NCBI RefSeq assembly: GCF_030035675.1 | Contig: NC_084482.1 | Coordinates: 228,910,943 to 228,974,942, forward strand | DNA length: 64,000 nucleotides | Source of the DNA: Rhineura floridana | Taxonomy: Eukaryota; Chordata; Lepidosauria; Squamata; Rhineuridae | Reading direction: 5' to 3' | Shown here: one piece after another, positions 52,984-64,000 of the stretch | Numbering within the stretch: position 1 is the first letter of the stretch | Layout: every line of letters begins with the position of its first letter | Made by a program: the position numbers and the translations under genes | Notes under the pieces: model-generated | Told to the model about the DNA's origin: nothing | What the model saw: only the letters and a program-made list of their open reading frames with translations | The model's database searches: none

Positions 52984-53896
52984 TCAGGTTTCTACTTTAG
53001 TTTTTGTCGTCAGCTGCCCCTTTGTGTTCAGATCAGGCCTCAGGAGAATAATGTAGCACTTGGGAATGAAGATGCAGCCCAGGAGCCCAGCACTGGAGGC
53101 CAAGATGGAGAAGACCTGCACAGCTACCATGTATTTCCCCTTCGTGCTCAGGTAGGTGGGCACAAAGGACACCCAAACACTGCAGAAGACCAGCATGCTG
53201 AAGGTGATCAGCTTGGCTTCATTGAAGGCCCCAGGCAGCTTCCTGGCCAGGAAAGCCACCGTGAAGCAGATGGTAGCCAGGAAGCCCATGTAGCCAAGAG
53301 CAATATAAAACATGGCAACAGACCCTTCGTTGCATTGCAGGATGATCTCTCCACGCTGGGAGTGCATGTCAGACTCTGGGAATGGGGGAGAGATGGCCAG
53401 CCAGATGGTGCAGATGACAACTTGGACACTTGAACAGGAAATGACAATGGAGTTGGCCAGACTCTTCCCCAGCCACCTCCTCACTTTGTTCCCTGGCTTT
53501 GTGGCTAGGAAGGCCAACACCACAGTGATGGTTTTTGCCAAGACAGAAGAGATGGCAACTGAGAAGATAATGCTGAAGGCTGTTTGTCGGAGAAGACAGG
53601 TTGCTTTGTTTGGTCGGCCGATGAAGAGGAAGGAGGACAAGAAGGAGAGCAGGAGGGAGATGAGGAGGATGTAGGAGAGGTCCTGGTTGTTGGCTTTGAC
53701 TATGGGAGTGTCTAGGAATTTAATGAAGATTCCTAATGTGCAACCTGTGGTCAAGGACAAGAACAGAGCAAAGGAAGCCAGGATGATTCCCAGATATTCC
53801 TCATAGGACAGGAAGGTGATGATCTTGGGGACACACTGATCTTGGTCCTTGTTTGGATGTCGATGTTCTGGACATTTGTTGCAATGCTCAGCATCT
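52984..53896 (-). CDS. Vomeronasal type-2 receptor, terminal 7TM exon
   Basis: Acceptor TTGTTCTTTACAG/ATGCTGAGC at 53896. The exon opens with the end of the cysteine-rich domain ([20 protein letters not shown]) and then has seven hydrophobic segments typical of class C GPCRs. Diagnostic V2R blocks: [96 protein letters not shown] and [17 protein letters not shown]. About 303 residues, the usual last-exon length, fully open. V2Rs sense peptide and protein pheromones in vomeronasal neurons. The ligand-binding exons are not visible in the 10 kb upstream, which is filled with LINEs, so the receptor either has very long introns reaching beyond the window or is an orphan exon. Confidence 0.92.
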
Positions 53897-53909
53897 GTAA
53901 AGAACAACA

Positions 53910-55140
53910 GTTATATCCAGGTTATACCCATCTGTACCAATTTTCGTTTACCAAAAGAAGTAACAGTTTTTCCCACTACAAGCAACTGTAACTACATCCA
54001 TTAAAAATCAATAAAATTAGGAGACAACCAAGCAGATCAGAAATCAGTATTATTAATATTATGAGTCTGGGAAAATTGGACAGCATTCGACATGGTAGGG
54101 ACCACAACGGAAAATGCCACATGTCACAATAACCCAATCAAGTGCTTTAGGGTGAGAAAAATGGATTAGCCTGAAGGCTGAACGTGCATTTATTGATTGA
54201 AATTCTTTTGTCCAATCAGCTTCTAAAGCAATATTATAAGCCATCATCATGTCAAACATTTAAGATACGAGCAACTATGAAGCTCATGAAACAGAACTCA
54301 GGCCTCCCAAGTCAAAGAGCAACACTTGAGCAATTCGTTAATAGAACGCAGGTCTCTTTTAAATAGTTCTGCCTTAAAAGAGGAGTTCTCCATGAATTGT
54401 ACCAGCCTTATCTTGCCTCATTGGTTTAGGAATTATTTGGGAAACGCTTTTAAAAGATGTCTGCATGGCTTTTTGTAAAAATCAGCAGCCAAACGCAATA
54501 GGCGGTTTAAAAATTCAAATCATGCAAAAATTGTATTATGTTAGTGTTGGAAGTGTTGGATTGCAGCTGCAACTTAAAGCAGAGATAGAGAGAGCAACCT
54601 CCAAACATCCTAGACTGTCCTTTCTCTTCTGTGCTAAACTACCTTCAAGTGTAGACTGATACTCTTAGGGTTGCTAACTTCCTTTCCTGCCCCGCCTTTG
54701 TCTCGCTTTGGTAGAGGAGACATCTTTCCTTTCTCTCCCTCCCCAGCACCATAGAACAAACAGCAAGCATGGCTCTATCAGCCATCTATTTTTTGTTAAT
54801 GAACAAGCTTTCCTATTTTCCTCAAGCCTAGACTGTCGGTGTGATCATATCCAGGGAAACGTGTGGGCTACTTCAGGTAAAATTCTCACACACACAGCTC
54901 AGATAGTACATGTTTGCTGCTCTTTGAAAAGTTAGGTGATGTAAAAAGTCGGATATGCTTCACATTGGATTCCTGCATCGAGCAGGGGGTTGGAATCTAT
55001 TATTGTATGATTCAATGAAAAGTGACTTGTGAAAAGTACATGGAGTAGTAATCTCTCTCAGAGCCCCACACCATGATCAAACATGCCCATTTCTCCCCCC
55101 CCTTGCCTGCAGATTCCACTGCTGCTCTCCACAGAATCAT
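53910..55140. other. Upstream of the V2R exon, no receptor exons seen
   Basis: AT-rich sequence with a plus-strand CR1 end at 54958-55018 (GGATTCCTGCATCGAGCAGGGGG). I found none of the V2R conserved blocks in it. Confidence 0.45.
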
Positions 55141-55144
55141 TGGC

Positions 55145-55744
55145 AATCACTCGTGGCCGACTAAGATTATCTTCCAAGATAAAGTCTTAACGGTGGGTCT
55201 GTAAGTGACTCTGGAGGCCAATTCTGGATCCACACAGCCTCCCACAGGGAGGACATCGGTTTCCGGATGGGAGATGGTCACGATGAGGATTTGCTTGACG
55301 TGCCTTCCGCTTAGCTCGTTTGTCCTTTCTGCCCTGTATTCGTGCTTCTTCAAAGTCCATAGCACCTTTGATAATGGCCGACCTCCATTTGGGACGTTCA
55401 CAGGCCAAGACTTCCCAGTTCTCAATGCTCATGTTAGATTTTTTTAGATTAGCTTTAAGAACATCTTTGAACCTCTTTTGCTGTCCACTGATATTCCATT
55501 TTCCATTCTTAAGTTGGGAGTAAAGTAGCTGCTTTGGAAGACGGTGCGTTCAAACAGCATGGTCGGTCCAGCAAACTTGATGTTGACCAATCGTTTCAAC
55601 ACTGGTGGTCTTCGCTTCTCCCAAAATGCTAACATTAGTCTGTCTTCCCAAGTAATTTGCAGAATTTTCCAGAGGCAGCATTGGTGGAATCTTTCAAGAA
55701 GTTGGGAGTATTTGAGTCTTTTGTATTTTTCTTTCTGTATTTAT
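55145..55744 (-). mobile_element. LINE C-terminal part, left half (zinc-finger-like tail)
   Basis: Minus-strand reading: QLLERFHQCCLWKILQITWE, then blocks ending in RPKWRSAIIKGAMDFEEARI and a C-terminal CPPCGRLCGSRIGLQSHLQT, a C2H2-like motif (C-x2-C-x11-H-x3-H). Such tails are known in several APE-type LINEs. The right half (RT, endonuclease) lies beyond an L2 insertion at 58951-61240. Confidence 0.75.
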
Positions 55745-55752
55745 AGTTTACA

Positions 55753-56715
55753 ATGTGCCTGGGGAAGAGATCTTTCCACCTAGCGGGGAGACATGAGGGG
55801 GCCCAAATCGCCGTAGTGACGGGCAGAGGGAGGTATGGTGTTATGAGAAGGACGTGCCAGGTAAGGGGAACGCGGCCCAGACATGTTGTGGCTGTGCCTT
55901 GTTCCGGTCCTTCTCATACCCGCAGGGTTGTTGGTTGTCCTCTCAGCCAACTCTCAGATCTCCAGCTGCTGCTTTTTAATGCCAGATCGGTACAGAATAA
56001 AATCCCCCTCGTCCATGATTTGATTCTGGACGAGGCAGCCGATCTGGCATGCATAAACGAGACCTGGGTGGGCGAACAGGGAGGAGTTAGTCTCTCCCAG
56101 ATCTGCCCACTGGGGTATTCGGTTCAGCATCATGGTAGATCTGAGGGTCGGGGAGGTGGGGTTGCTGTGGTCTATAAGAGTTCCATCTCACTCACCAAGC
56201 ACCATGTCCATACAACTACTGGTCTGGAGTGTTTGCACCTCGTGTTGGGCCAGAGGGACAGACTGGGAATCCTTTTGGTGTACCGCCCACCTTGCTGCCC
56301 AATGGCTTCCCTAACTGTGTTGACGGAAGTGGTCTCGGAGGTATTGTTGAGATCCCCCAGACTATTAGTACTGGGAGACGTCAACATTCATGCCGAGGCT
56401 ACTTTGTCTGGGGCGGCTCAGGACTTCATGGACTCCATGACAACCATGGGGCTGTCCCAATATGTTAGTGGCCCAACACATATATCAGGGCATACTCTCG
56501 ACCTTATTTTTGTTACTGGACATGGGGATAGTGATCTGGACATGGGGAGTTTTACATCTCTCCCTTTGTCATGGACAGATCACTGCTTGCTGAAGTTTAG
56601 ACTTTCAGTGACCTTTTCCCTCTGCAAGGGTGGGGGACCTATTAAATTGGTCCACCCCCAGAGACTAATGAATCCTGAAGGTTTTCAAAGGGCTCTTGGG
56701 TTTTTTTCCAGTTGA
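55753..56715 (+). pseudogene. L2 endonuclease ORF
   Basis: 320-residue open frame with all APE-type motifs (N-x-R at the start, NETW, YRPP, GDVN, TLDLIF, TDH). The first 75 residues or so are an N-terminal region without recognisable domain. It ends one frame away from the RT. Confidence 0.82.
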
Positions 56716-58582
56716 CAGGACCGGTGCTCCTGTCGAGGCCCTGGCTAATCTGTGGAATGCGGAGATGGCCCGGGCTGTCGACACAATCGCTCCTGTGCGC
56801 CCTCTCCTTTGCAGAGCTCATTCAGCTCCTTGGTATACTCCAGAGTTGAGAGCTATGAAGCAAGATAGGAGGCAGCTTGAGCGGAGTTGGAGACGAACTC
56901 CCGACGAATGCAATTATACGCTGGTCTGTGCTTCCACCAAGCGGTATATAGGAGCGGTGAGGGCGGCAAAAAAACAATATTTCGCCGCCACTATTAAGGC
57001 ATCTCTCTTCTGCCCAGCAGAGCTGTTTAGAGTCGTCCGAGGGCTACTCCATCTAGGCCTGCAGGACACTGTAGATACATTGGTGGCCCGCTGCAATGAG
57101 TTTGCTGAGCACTTCCAGCATAAGATCTTACGCATCTGTCGGGACCTAGACTCTCATTTTATAGCAGTTAACCCTAGTGAGGTGTCTGGAGCACAGTCTT
57201 ATCATGTTTTGTTGGATGAGTTTCAGTCGGTTCAGTTCGAGGACGTGGACAAGGTGCTTGGACAGGTACGTGCAACCACTTCGGTACTAGATCCTTGCCC
57301 CTCTTGGCTAATAAAAACTAGCAAGGAGGGAACAGTTGGCTGGGCCAAGGAAGTGATAAATGCCTCCTTGCGAGAGGGAGTGGTCCCCGGTTGTCTGAAA
57401 GAGGCAGCAGAGAGACCACTCCTGAAAAAGCCTTCCCTGGACCCAGAGGATTTCAGCAGCTACAGACCAGTGGCGAATGTTCCATTCCTGGGCAAGATCT
57501 TGGAGCAAGTGGTTTTTGGCCAGCTTCAGGCACTATTGGATGAAACCGATTATCTAGATCCATTTCAATTGGGTTTCAGGCCTGGTTTTGGCACTGAGAC
57601 GGCCTTGGTCGCCCTGTTTGATGACCTATGCCGGGAGAGAGACAGAGGGAGTGTAACTCTGTTGATTCTCCTTGATCTCTCAGCAGCTTTTGATACCATC
57701 GACCATGGTATCCTTCTGGAGAGGCTTGCGGAGTTGGGAGTTGGAGGCACTGCGTGGCAGTGGTTCTGCTCCTACTTTGCGGGCCGTCTCCAGAAGATAG
57801 TGCTTGGGGAACATTCCTCGACACCATGGGCACTCCAATGTGGGGTCCCGCAGGGTTCGGTTTTGTCTCCCATGCTTTTTAACATCTATATGAAGCTGTT
57901 GGGTGCGGTCATCAGGAGTTTTGGAGTGCGTTGTCACCAGTACGCTGATGACACGCAGCTCTACTTCTCCTTTTCATCCTCTTCAGGTGAGGCGGTCAAT
58001 GTGCTGAACCGTTGCCTGGACGCGACAATGGACTGGATGAGAACTAACAAACTGAGGCTTAATCCTGATAAGACTGAGATGCTGTTGGTGGATGGTTTCT
58101 CCAATCAGATGGTGGATACATATGGGGTTACACTCCCCCTAAAGGAACAGGTTCGTAGTCTGGGAGTCATTCTAGACTCTTCCCTGTCACTTGAGGCTCA
58201 TGTAGCCTCGGTGGCACGGAATGCGTTCTACCAACTTCGGTTGGTAGCCCAGCTACGTCCCTACCTGACTAAGGAGGATCTTACATCAGTAGTACATGCT
58301 CTGGTAACCTCACGTTTGGATTACTGTAATGCACTCTACATAGGGCTACCTCTGAAGACGGTTCGGAAGCTACAGCTGGTGCAAAATGTGGCGGCCAGAC
58401 TGCTAACAAGAACGAAGCGATTGGACCATATAACACCTGTTCTGGCCCGCTTGCACTGGCTTCCAATATGCTTCTGGGCCAGATTCAAAGTGTTGGTATT
58501 AACTTATACGGCGCGGGACCACGATATCTGTCAGAACGCCTCTCCCATTATGAACCGGCTCGTACACTATGGTCTGCTATGA
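56696..58582 (+). pseudogene. L2 reverse-transcriptase ORF
   Basis: 628-residue open frame with the full RT (fingers to thumb), catalytic YADD near residues 418-421, and the L2 C-terminal region up to a frame change near 58510. The endonuclease is in a different frame just upstream, overlapping by 20 bp. The protein would prime on nicked DNA for target-primed reverse transcription if whole. As it stands it lacks its endonuclease. Confidence 0.85.
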
Positions 58583-58950
58583 AGGCCCTCCTCCGGGTCC
58601 CGACCCATAGGGACCCATAGACAAGATCAAGGGCCTTCTCAGTGGTGGCCCCCGAACTATGGAATAGTCTCCCCGAGGAGGTGCGCTTGGCGCCGACCCT
58701 ATCATCCTTTCGGCGCCAAGTTAAAACCTTTCTCTTCTCCGAGGCATTTTAATATTTGTTTAATGATGGTAATGTTTGTAATTTGATCTTAGTTATGCAG
58801 TTTTTAGATTGTGAAATTTGATTTTAGATTGTGATGCTTTTGTATTTTCCTGTATTTTATTGTATTTATGTTCACCGCCCAGAGAGCTATTGCTAGTCGG
58901 GCGGTATATAAGTTTTAAAAATAAATAAATAATAATAAATAAATAAATAG

Positions 58951-61240
58951 GACAATGGCTTTGTAAATAAGCATTTTGGTCTCCCTGCGAATATCCAGAT
59001 CCTCGAACACTCTACACTTCATTCAGGAGAATGTGGCACTTGCAGAGCTCAGACGATGTTGAATTTCAGCATCGATGTCAGCGTTTACAGACAGATGGTT
59101 GCGAAGATAGGAGAAGTGATCAATGTTCTCCAGCATCACACCATTAAGCTGGATTGATGGTGCTACAGAGGGACTAGTTTGCACCTGTTGATGAAGCACT
59201 TTGGTGTTTTTTATATTAAGTGAGAGTCCAAGCTTTCGGTATGCTTCTGCAAAGACATTTAGGATAGTTTGAAGATCTTTCTCTGAATGTGTGGAGACTA
59301 CATTATCATCAGCATATTGAAGTTCTACGACAGAGGTTGACAAAAAGCTTTCCATCTGTTTGATATATGATTTCCACACCAGTAGGAAGTTTCTCCTCAA
59401 TAAGGTGTAAAATCATAGCTATGAAGATAGCAAATAAGGTAGGAGCAATGACACATCCTTGTTTTACACCTGATCCGACTCTGAATAGATCGCTCTGAAA
59501 GCCATTGTTATCCAAAATTGTTGCTTTCATGTTGTCGTGAAGGAGTTGCAAAATATTCACAAATTTATCAGGGCATCCAGGTTTCAGAAGGATGGTCCAG
59601 AGAGTGGTTTGATTCACAGTATCAAAGGCCTTAGTCAGATCAATAAATGCCATATATAAAGGTCAATTCTGCTCCCGGCATTTTTCTTGATGCTGTCGTG
59701 CACTGAAGTTCATGTCCACTGTCCCCCTGGAAGGGTGGAAACCATTTTGAGATTTGGGGAGGACATCCTCTGAGATAGGCAGGAGGCAATTTGCAAGGAT
59801 CTTTGCAAGGATTTTATCTGTGGTAGCAAGAAAAGAGATACCGTGATAGTTCCCACAATCAGGTTGTGAAAAATATCATGAAGGAAGAGGCCGCACAGAG
59901 GATCTCCAACAACAAGAACTTTACTATAACTAATGATATACAGAGAGAAAGGCCCACAGCATGGTACTGCTTGCAAGGCAGGCCTGGAAAACTGTAACTG
60001 CTACTGCCTGGGCTGACTCAGCAGTCGCTGTATGGCAAGCCTCGAGGGCCAATACACTACAGGTTGCTATTGCGAACTCCTTCTTTCCCAACGGTCTCTG
60101 GCCATAAATCGAAATCATGCCCAACTCTTGCATTGAAATCACCCAGGAGGGTAATTTTATCCTCCTTAGGTATCTCTGATAGATGTTGTCCAGCTGGGTA
60201 GAATAGTTGCCTGCTGGTTTTTGGCAAGTTTTAACTGGAGAGTTGAGAGTCTTTCATTAATGCCAATAGGAACTTCTGACCAGAGCTTCACAAGATTATT
60301 TTTAATTGCAAAGCCTACTCCATGTATTCATCGTTCTTGTTCTGGCAGTCCTTTCCAGAAGAAGGTGTAACCTCCTTCCTTCAGTTGTCCTCCTGCTCTT
60401 TGAGTTTCTTGGATTGCTGCTATGTCAATATTAAAACGTCTCAACTCCCTCATAATGATGGCGGTCCTGCGTTCAGGACGTTCACTATCTGTATTGTCCA
60501 GCAATGTCCGTATATTCCATGTTCCAAAGTTCATTTGTCTTTTGCGACTGCTAAGTGGTGACCCCACTGGATGCAGTGATCCAGTCAGGGAGAGAGATGA
60601 GGCAGACTATGTTTAGGGCACCTTTTCTAGACCCCTCCCCAGACGGGGTGAGCAGAGTGCATCCTTACTAGGACTGCTCAGTCATGGATACAGCTGCTGA
60701 ACTACTCAACTGCCTCGGTCCTTGAGCCAAGATGACTGAGTCTGTATCCACCGCCCATGTGCTGGTCCATGACTAGGGACTTCTGGATTTCACAGTCCTG
60801 CCCCTTGTCACCATTCGACAATTGCCACAAGGCTTTTGGTTTGGTTTGATTTGGTTGGAAGACGCCTGTGCATGAATTTGTTTTATGTGGGGAGATTGGC
60901 ACATGACGATCAACACACAATCTTGACAGAAAAAGGCTTTGATCCAATGGCATGGATACCACAATGATTGGACGTCTTTTATCTGTTGCAGCCTTCATCC
61001 GCCTTCACAACCGTTGTAACATACACATTGTTATCTTACACCTGTTCTGCCATTGAGGACTTTCTTGGATCGCTCTTTGTCTGGTTCCTCTCCCTCAACC
61101 TCACCGCCATGGGTGACCCTGCTGGGAGTACATGACTCCCGATGGCATCGCTCACAGGGTTCTTTGGAACACTCAAGCCCACTCACCACTACAGGGTGAT
61201 GATGCAGACGGTGTTTCTAATATGAAGGATAGAATTCTGT
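58951..61240 (-). mobile_element. LINE right half: RT and endonuclease, decayed
   Basis: Minus-strand blocks. The endonuclease starts at 60567: MNFGTWNIRTLLDNTDSERP, IDIAAIQETQRAGG and FFWKGLPEQER; later VGDFNARVG-like sequence appears near 60130. RT: MAFIDLTKAFDTVNQTTLW (59653), GVKQGCVIAPTLFAIF and LQYADDNVVSTHSEKDL (YADD near 59312). LNIKNTKVLHQ and DIDAEIQHRLSSASATFS lead to the L2 border at 58951. Many breaks, so it is old. The 5' end is near 61240. Clade not certain. Confidence 0.72.
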
Positions 61241-62180
61241 AACAATTCAGACCCCTTTCCTGAGAAATCATGTGAAGTTGTCGATGCTATGATATGGGCG
61301 GTGATGTCAGAAGTATCTAATCTGACACTCTTAACAGGGACCTTACTGCGGCAAATCTATATGAAACATTTGTGCCTGGAAATATCACCGCATGTGGCAT
61401 TTGTGATGCCTCTTGTGTGATGCTTGACTAACACTCTTCTGCATTAGTGCTCTCAGATTCCCAGTTCTGAGGATTCTCCCCCACTCAGTGTAGGCTCCTA
61501 AATGTCATGCAATGTGACTCTAAGCAAGAAAGCATGTACACACCACACGTGAGGAAAATGCACAGGAGTGCCCACTCCACATATTAATTATAATCACATA
61601 CCATGGAGCAGTTCCAAATTTCCCTTTTAAAAAGCCCTGGATAACTGAGTGAGCCTTTGCCCCCTTCCAATGGAGTCACCCACCTTCCTGAGTGGAGATG
61701 GTCCCTTCTGTGCAGGGAAGGCAGTTATAGCAGCAAAGTGGCTTTCCTTCCTGAACCACCTTGAAAGATCCGGGCAGGCAGCTTTCCACACACCTGGAAG
61801 GAGGCAGGGTCTAAGCGTGAAGACAAGGAATGTCAAGAGAAAATGTATTAGTGGTAAACGAGCTATGGAAATGAGAAACAGGATGGGGAAGGACCGAACA
61901 AGACCTCTACCACCATTGTTTAGATTGCAGCTTGTAATTAAGCCTAACCCTGCAAAACTGGAACAACCCCATTGTTGCTTGAGGCCCAGCTGGGCTCAGT
62001 GGCATGGAGTGCCGATTTCCACCTGTGTCAAGTTCACATTTCCATGAAGATTTTTTTTAAAGTGGAAATTGATGCAGAAATGTGGAGAAGTGAACTCAAG
62101 ACAATGAGAAAAAAAGCTAAAGTTGACAGATTCGCCAGGCCTACATATCACCAAACTTTGTGTACAAAGTCCCAAATGGT
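61241..62180. other. Intergenic, unclassified
   Basis: No clear coding or repeat signal. A 132-codon plus-strand frame (61649-62047) has no recognised domain. Confidence 0.4.
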
Positions 62181-62420
62181 GCAAGGCTCAAGTCCTTAGA
62201 GGAGGGACTCTCAAATATCTCCCAGTATGAACTTTGAGATCTGCAGAGGAGGCCCTGCTTGGAGTCCCACCGACTAGCATAGCATGTTGTATGGTAATGA
62301 GGAACAGGGCCTTCTGTGTTGCGGCACCATGGATGTGGGAATTTATTTTTCAGCTTGCCTTGTAACCCACACGGGGAATGTAAAGAATGAAGGGAGGCTA
62401 AAATAACAACAAATGATATT
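62180..62420 (+). mobile_element. L2 fragment, decayed
   Basis: GGAACAGGGCCTTCTGTGTTGCGGCACCATGGATGTGGGAAT is an RAFCVAAP-like L2 C-terminus, followed by GTAACCCACACGGGG 3' UTR. Confidence 0.5.
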
Positions 62421-62426
62421 GGTGCC

Positions 62427-63107
62427 TGTGATGCGTCCTTCCCTGGCTCTCCCTGTCAGGTTCCTACCTGCTCGTGGTTACTGCCTGTCTCTAGGCACCA
62501 CCAGGGACTCCACCAGTCCAGACCGCACTCTCTTATGGTTTACCTATCCGCTCTAGCACAGATCTCAACAGATCCCCCTGCTAGGCAACCACCAGTAACG
62601 TCCCAATACTAGTATTCCCAGAGACTCTGAATACTGGTATTGTTATTCTCTTCACCGCTGCCACCATTTGTTACAGTTCCCCTTCAGCCTTGGTCATTAC
62701 CTTACCCTCCCTTCTGGTCTGTGAAACCCCAGCCAAGGATCAGGCCTTTGGTAAACCAGATTAAGTATTTATTACAGATAACAAAGCTAACAAGATTAAC
62801 AAGATTTCTTCTTAAGGCACATAAGCATATGGTTTTACTCAATACTAATCCGAACTCCACCTCCCTCCTTCTCCACGCTCTCCTGGCAAACAACTCTCTC
62901 AAACCCCACCAAGCAACCCACTCTTTCTCTTCTCCTCCCCAGATTCCACTCTCTCTCCTCCTTTTATACATTCAGCCATTTTAAACACTCAGCCAATCAT
63001 CTCGCATTCTACTGCCCATTCACTCCCCCTCCTCTTTCACTCCACTTACCATGTATCTTCTAAAACAACAACACTTACCATATATACATTAATATAGGAA
63101 CATCACA
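62427..63107 (-). repeat. 3' LTR of the right Gypsy element
   Basis: 681 bp with short inverted ends (TGTGATG at 62427, CATCACA ending at 63107). Preceded on the minus strand by a polypurine tract. Related to the 790-bp LTR at 2463-3252. Confidence 0.82.
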
Positions 63108-64000
63108 TTCCCCCCCCCCCTTAAACAACAGCAGAGTATTATTCCTGTTCCAGGATTTATACGTCGCGTTAACAAATACAAGTCTCTATGGGGAAAATGT
63201 CTTTCTTTGTTCCTCTGTCTGGTCACGTCACTGCAGTCCCAGCCACTTGCCTGGAAAGTCCATCGGCCAGTACATTGTCCTTGCCTTTTATGAACTGGAA
63301 GTCCACTTGATAGTCCTGTAGGGCCCAGGTCGACCTCTGCAGCATAGTGTTATGGTTTTTCATAGTCTGCAACCATAACAAGGCCCGATGATCCGTAGTC
63401 ACTGTGAATCTTCATCCCCACACGTATGGGCGCAACTTGTTCAGTCCCCACACGACCGCTAGGCACTCCTTATGGACCGACGAATAGTTTTTCTCCCTCG
63501 GCGTCAGCTTGCGACTCAGGTACGCCACTGGATGTCTGGTGCCTTCTCTCTCCTGTAGCAAGACGACTCCCAGCGCCAGGTCCGACGCATCTGTAGCCAC
63601 GATGAATGGTTTCTCATAGTCTGGTGCTATTAATATGGGTCCTTGGCACAAGGCTTGCTTCAGTAGATCAAAAGCCTTCTGACATTCATCCGTCCATACC
63701 ACACGCTCAGAACACTTCTTCTTTGTTAATTCATGCAAGGGGGTTGCTATTTCCCCAAAATTTCTCACAAACTTCCTATAAAATCCAGCCACACCCAGAA
63801 ATGCCCTTACTTGTTTTTTGGTTAAGGGGATCGGCCACGCTTGTATTGCCTCCACCTTGCTCCATAAGGGGGTGATTTTCCCACTCCCCACCTTATGTCC
63901 TAAATAGATTACTTCCTTTAGTCCAAACTGGCATTTCTTAGCTTTTATTCTGAGGCCTGCCTTTCTTAATGCTTCTAATACAGTTGTCAGGTGTTGGACA
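62427..64000 (-). mobile_element. Ty3/Gypsy LTR retrotransposon, 3' part (Gmr1-like candidate), fossil
   Basis: Minus-strand element entering from the right edge. Parts in its direction: end of the RT (64000 to about 63750; KKQVRAFLGVAGFYRKFVRN), RNase H (FIVATDASDLALGVVL, VAYLSRKLTPREKNYSSVHK, with a further conserved block down to about 63231), a purine-rich tract (G-run, 63110-63120) and a 3' LTR. Only about 120 bp separate the end of RNase H from the LTR, so no integrase lies downstream. Elements of the Gmr1 group carry integrase before RT, which fits, although a deletion could give the same picture. One break is apparent in the visible part of pol. It is a different copy from the element at 1-3252. 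Age cannot be judged because the partner LTR is outside. Confidence 0.8.

Larger units (their letters stand above)
55745..58950 (+). mobile_element. L2 LINE, nearly full length
   Basis: The first frame (55753-56715) holds the endonuclease: LLLFNARSVQNKIPLVHDLI, ACINETWVGEQ (catalytic Glu), GILLVYRPP, VLGDVNIHAE, SGHTLDLIF and SWTDHCLL. The second frame (56696-58582) holds the RT: YRPVANVPFLGKILE, LLILLDLSAAFDTIDHGILL, CGVPQGSVLSPMLFNIYMK, CHQYADDTQLYFSF and HWLPIC. The last C-terminal bit (FSVVAPELWNSLPEEVRLAP, 58630-58690) is in a third frame. The 3' UTR (CCGCCCAGAGAGCTATTGCTAG) ends in AATAAATAAATAATAATAAA. With about two frame changes it is close to intact. It splits another LINE. Confidence 0.88.

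Noticed and set aside
55205-55523. Plus-strand frames of 67-80 codons
   Set aside because: Antisense of the LINE C-terminal region.

Overview
The window looks like nuclear DNA of a squamate reptile (lizard or snake). It carries a mixed population of L2, CR1 and RTE/BovB-like LINEs, tRNA-derived SINEs including Sauria-SINE-type copies whose tail resembles the BovB-like 3' end, Ty3/Gypsy LTR elements, hAT-type DNA transposons, SCAN-KRAB-C2H2 zinc-finger genes and a vomeronasal type-2 receptor exon. The species cannot be named from sequence alone.

Layout. 1-3252: the 5' part of a minus-strand Gypsy element (LTR, leader, start of gag), split by a CR1 LINE. 3253-8863: an old minus-strand endonuclease/RT LINE into which the Gypsy element inserted; it also holds an L2 fragment. 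8864-12460: repeat debris with a clean hAT MITE at 10881-11101. 12462-19072: zinc-finger gene A (minus strand), six exons whose splice phases agree. 19598-21224: a hAT-like element with 8-bp target duplications, holding a CR1 insertion. 22600-23420: a GC/CpG-rich island, plausible promoter of gene A. 23640-26200: repeats. 26233-26514: an intronless intact COX19 copy, lying just downstream of a broken zinc-finger gene D (26568-29430). 29440-34240: repeats and unclassified DNA. 34248-39442: gene B (minus strand), SCAN-KRAB-ZNF, all exons in phase. 41100-41560 and 43160-44000: GC-rich islands between B and C. 44009-48667: gene C (plus strand), SCAN-KRAB-ZNF, all exons in phase. 48690-52510: repeats, including a 1.1 kb L2. 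52984-53896: the seven-transmembrane exon of a V2R receptor. 55145-61240: a LINE with a C-terminal zinc-finger-like motif, split by a nearly full-length L2 (about 55745-58950). 62427-64000: the 3' end (RT, RNase H, LTR) of a second minus-strand Gypsy element.

How the parts relate. Genes A, B and C share one exon plan: a SCAN exon (dimerisation), a linker exon, an 86-95 bp exon, a 127 bp KRAB-A exon, a KRAB-B-like exon (A and B only) and one zinc-finger exon. They are a local family made by duplication, with D as a broken relative. Such proteins normally bind DNA through the fingers and repress through KRAB-TRIM28; A has a badly altered KRAB box while B and C keep it. The published view is that the SCAN domain descends from the gag capsid of Gmr1-like Gypsy elements. 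Here a Gypsy element whose pol ends with RNase H directly before the 3' LTR (the domain order of the Gmr1 group) lies in the same window as three SCAN genes.

I found no CRISPR, operon or bacterial-type system. The items most worth a second look are the COX19 retrocopy in the 3' region of a zinc-finger gene, the Gmr1-like Gypsy/SCAN co-occurrence, the altered KRAB of gene A, the nested insertions, and the tandem duplications around gene D.
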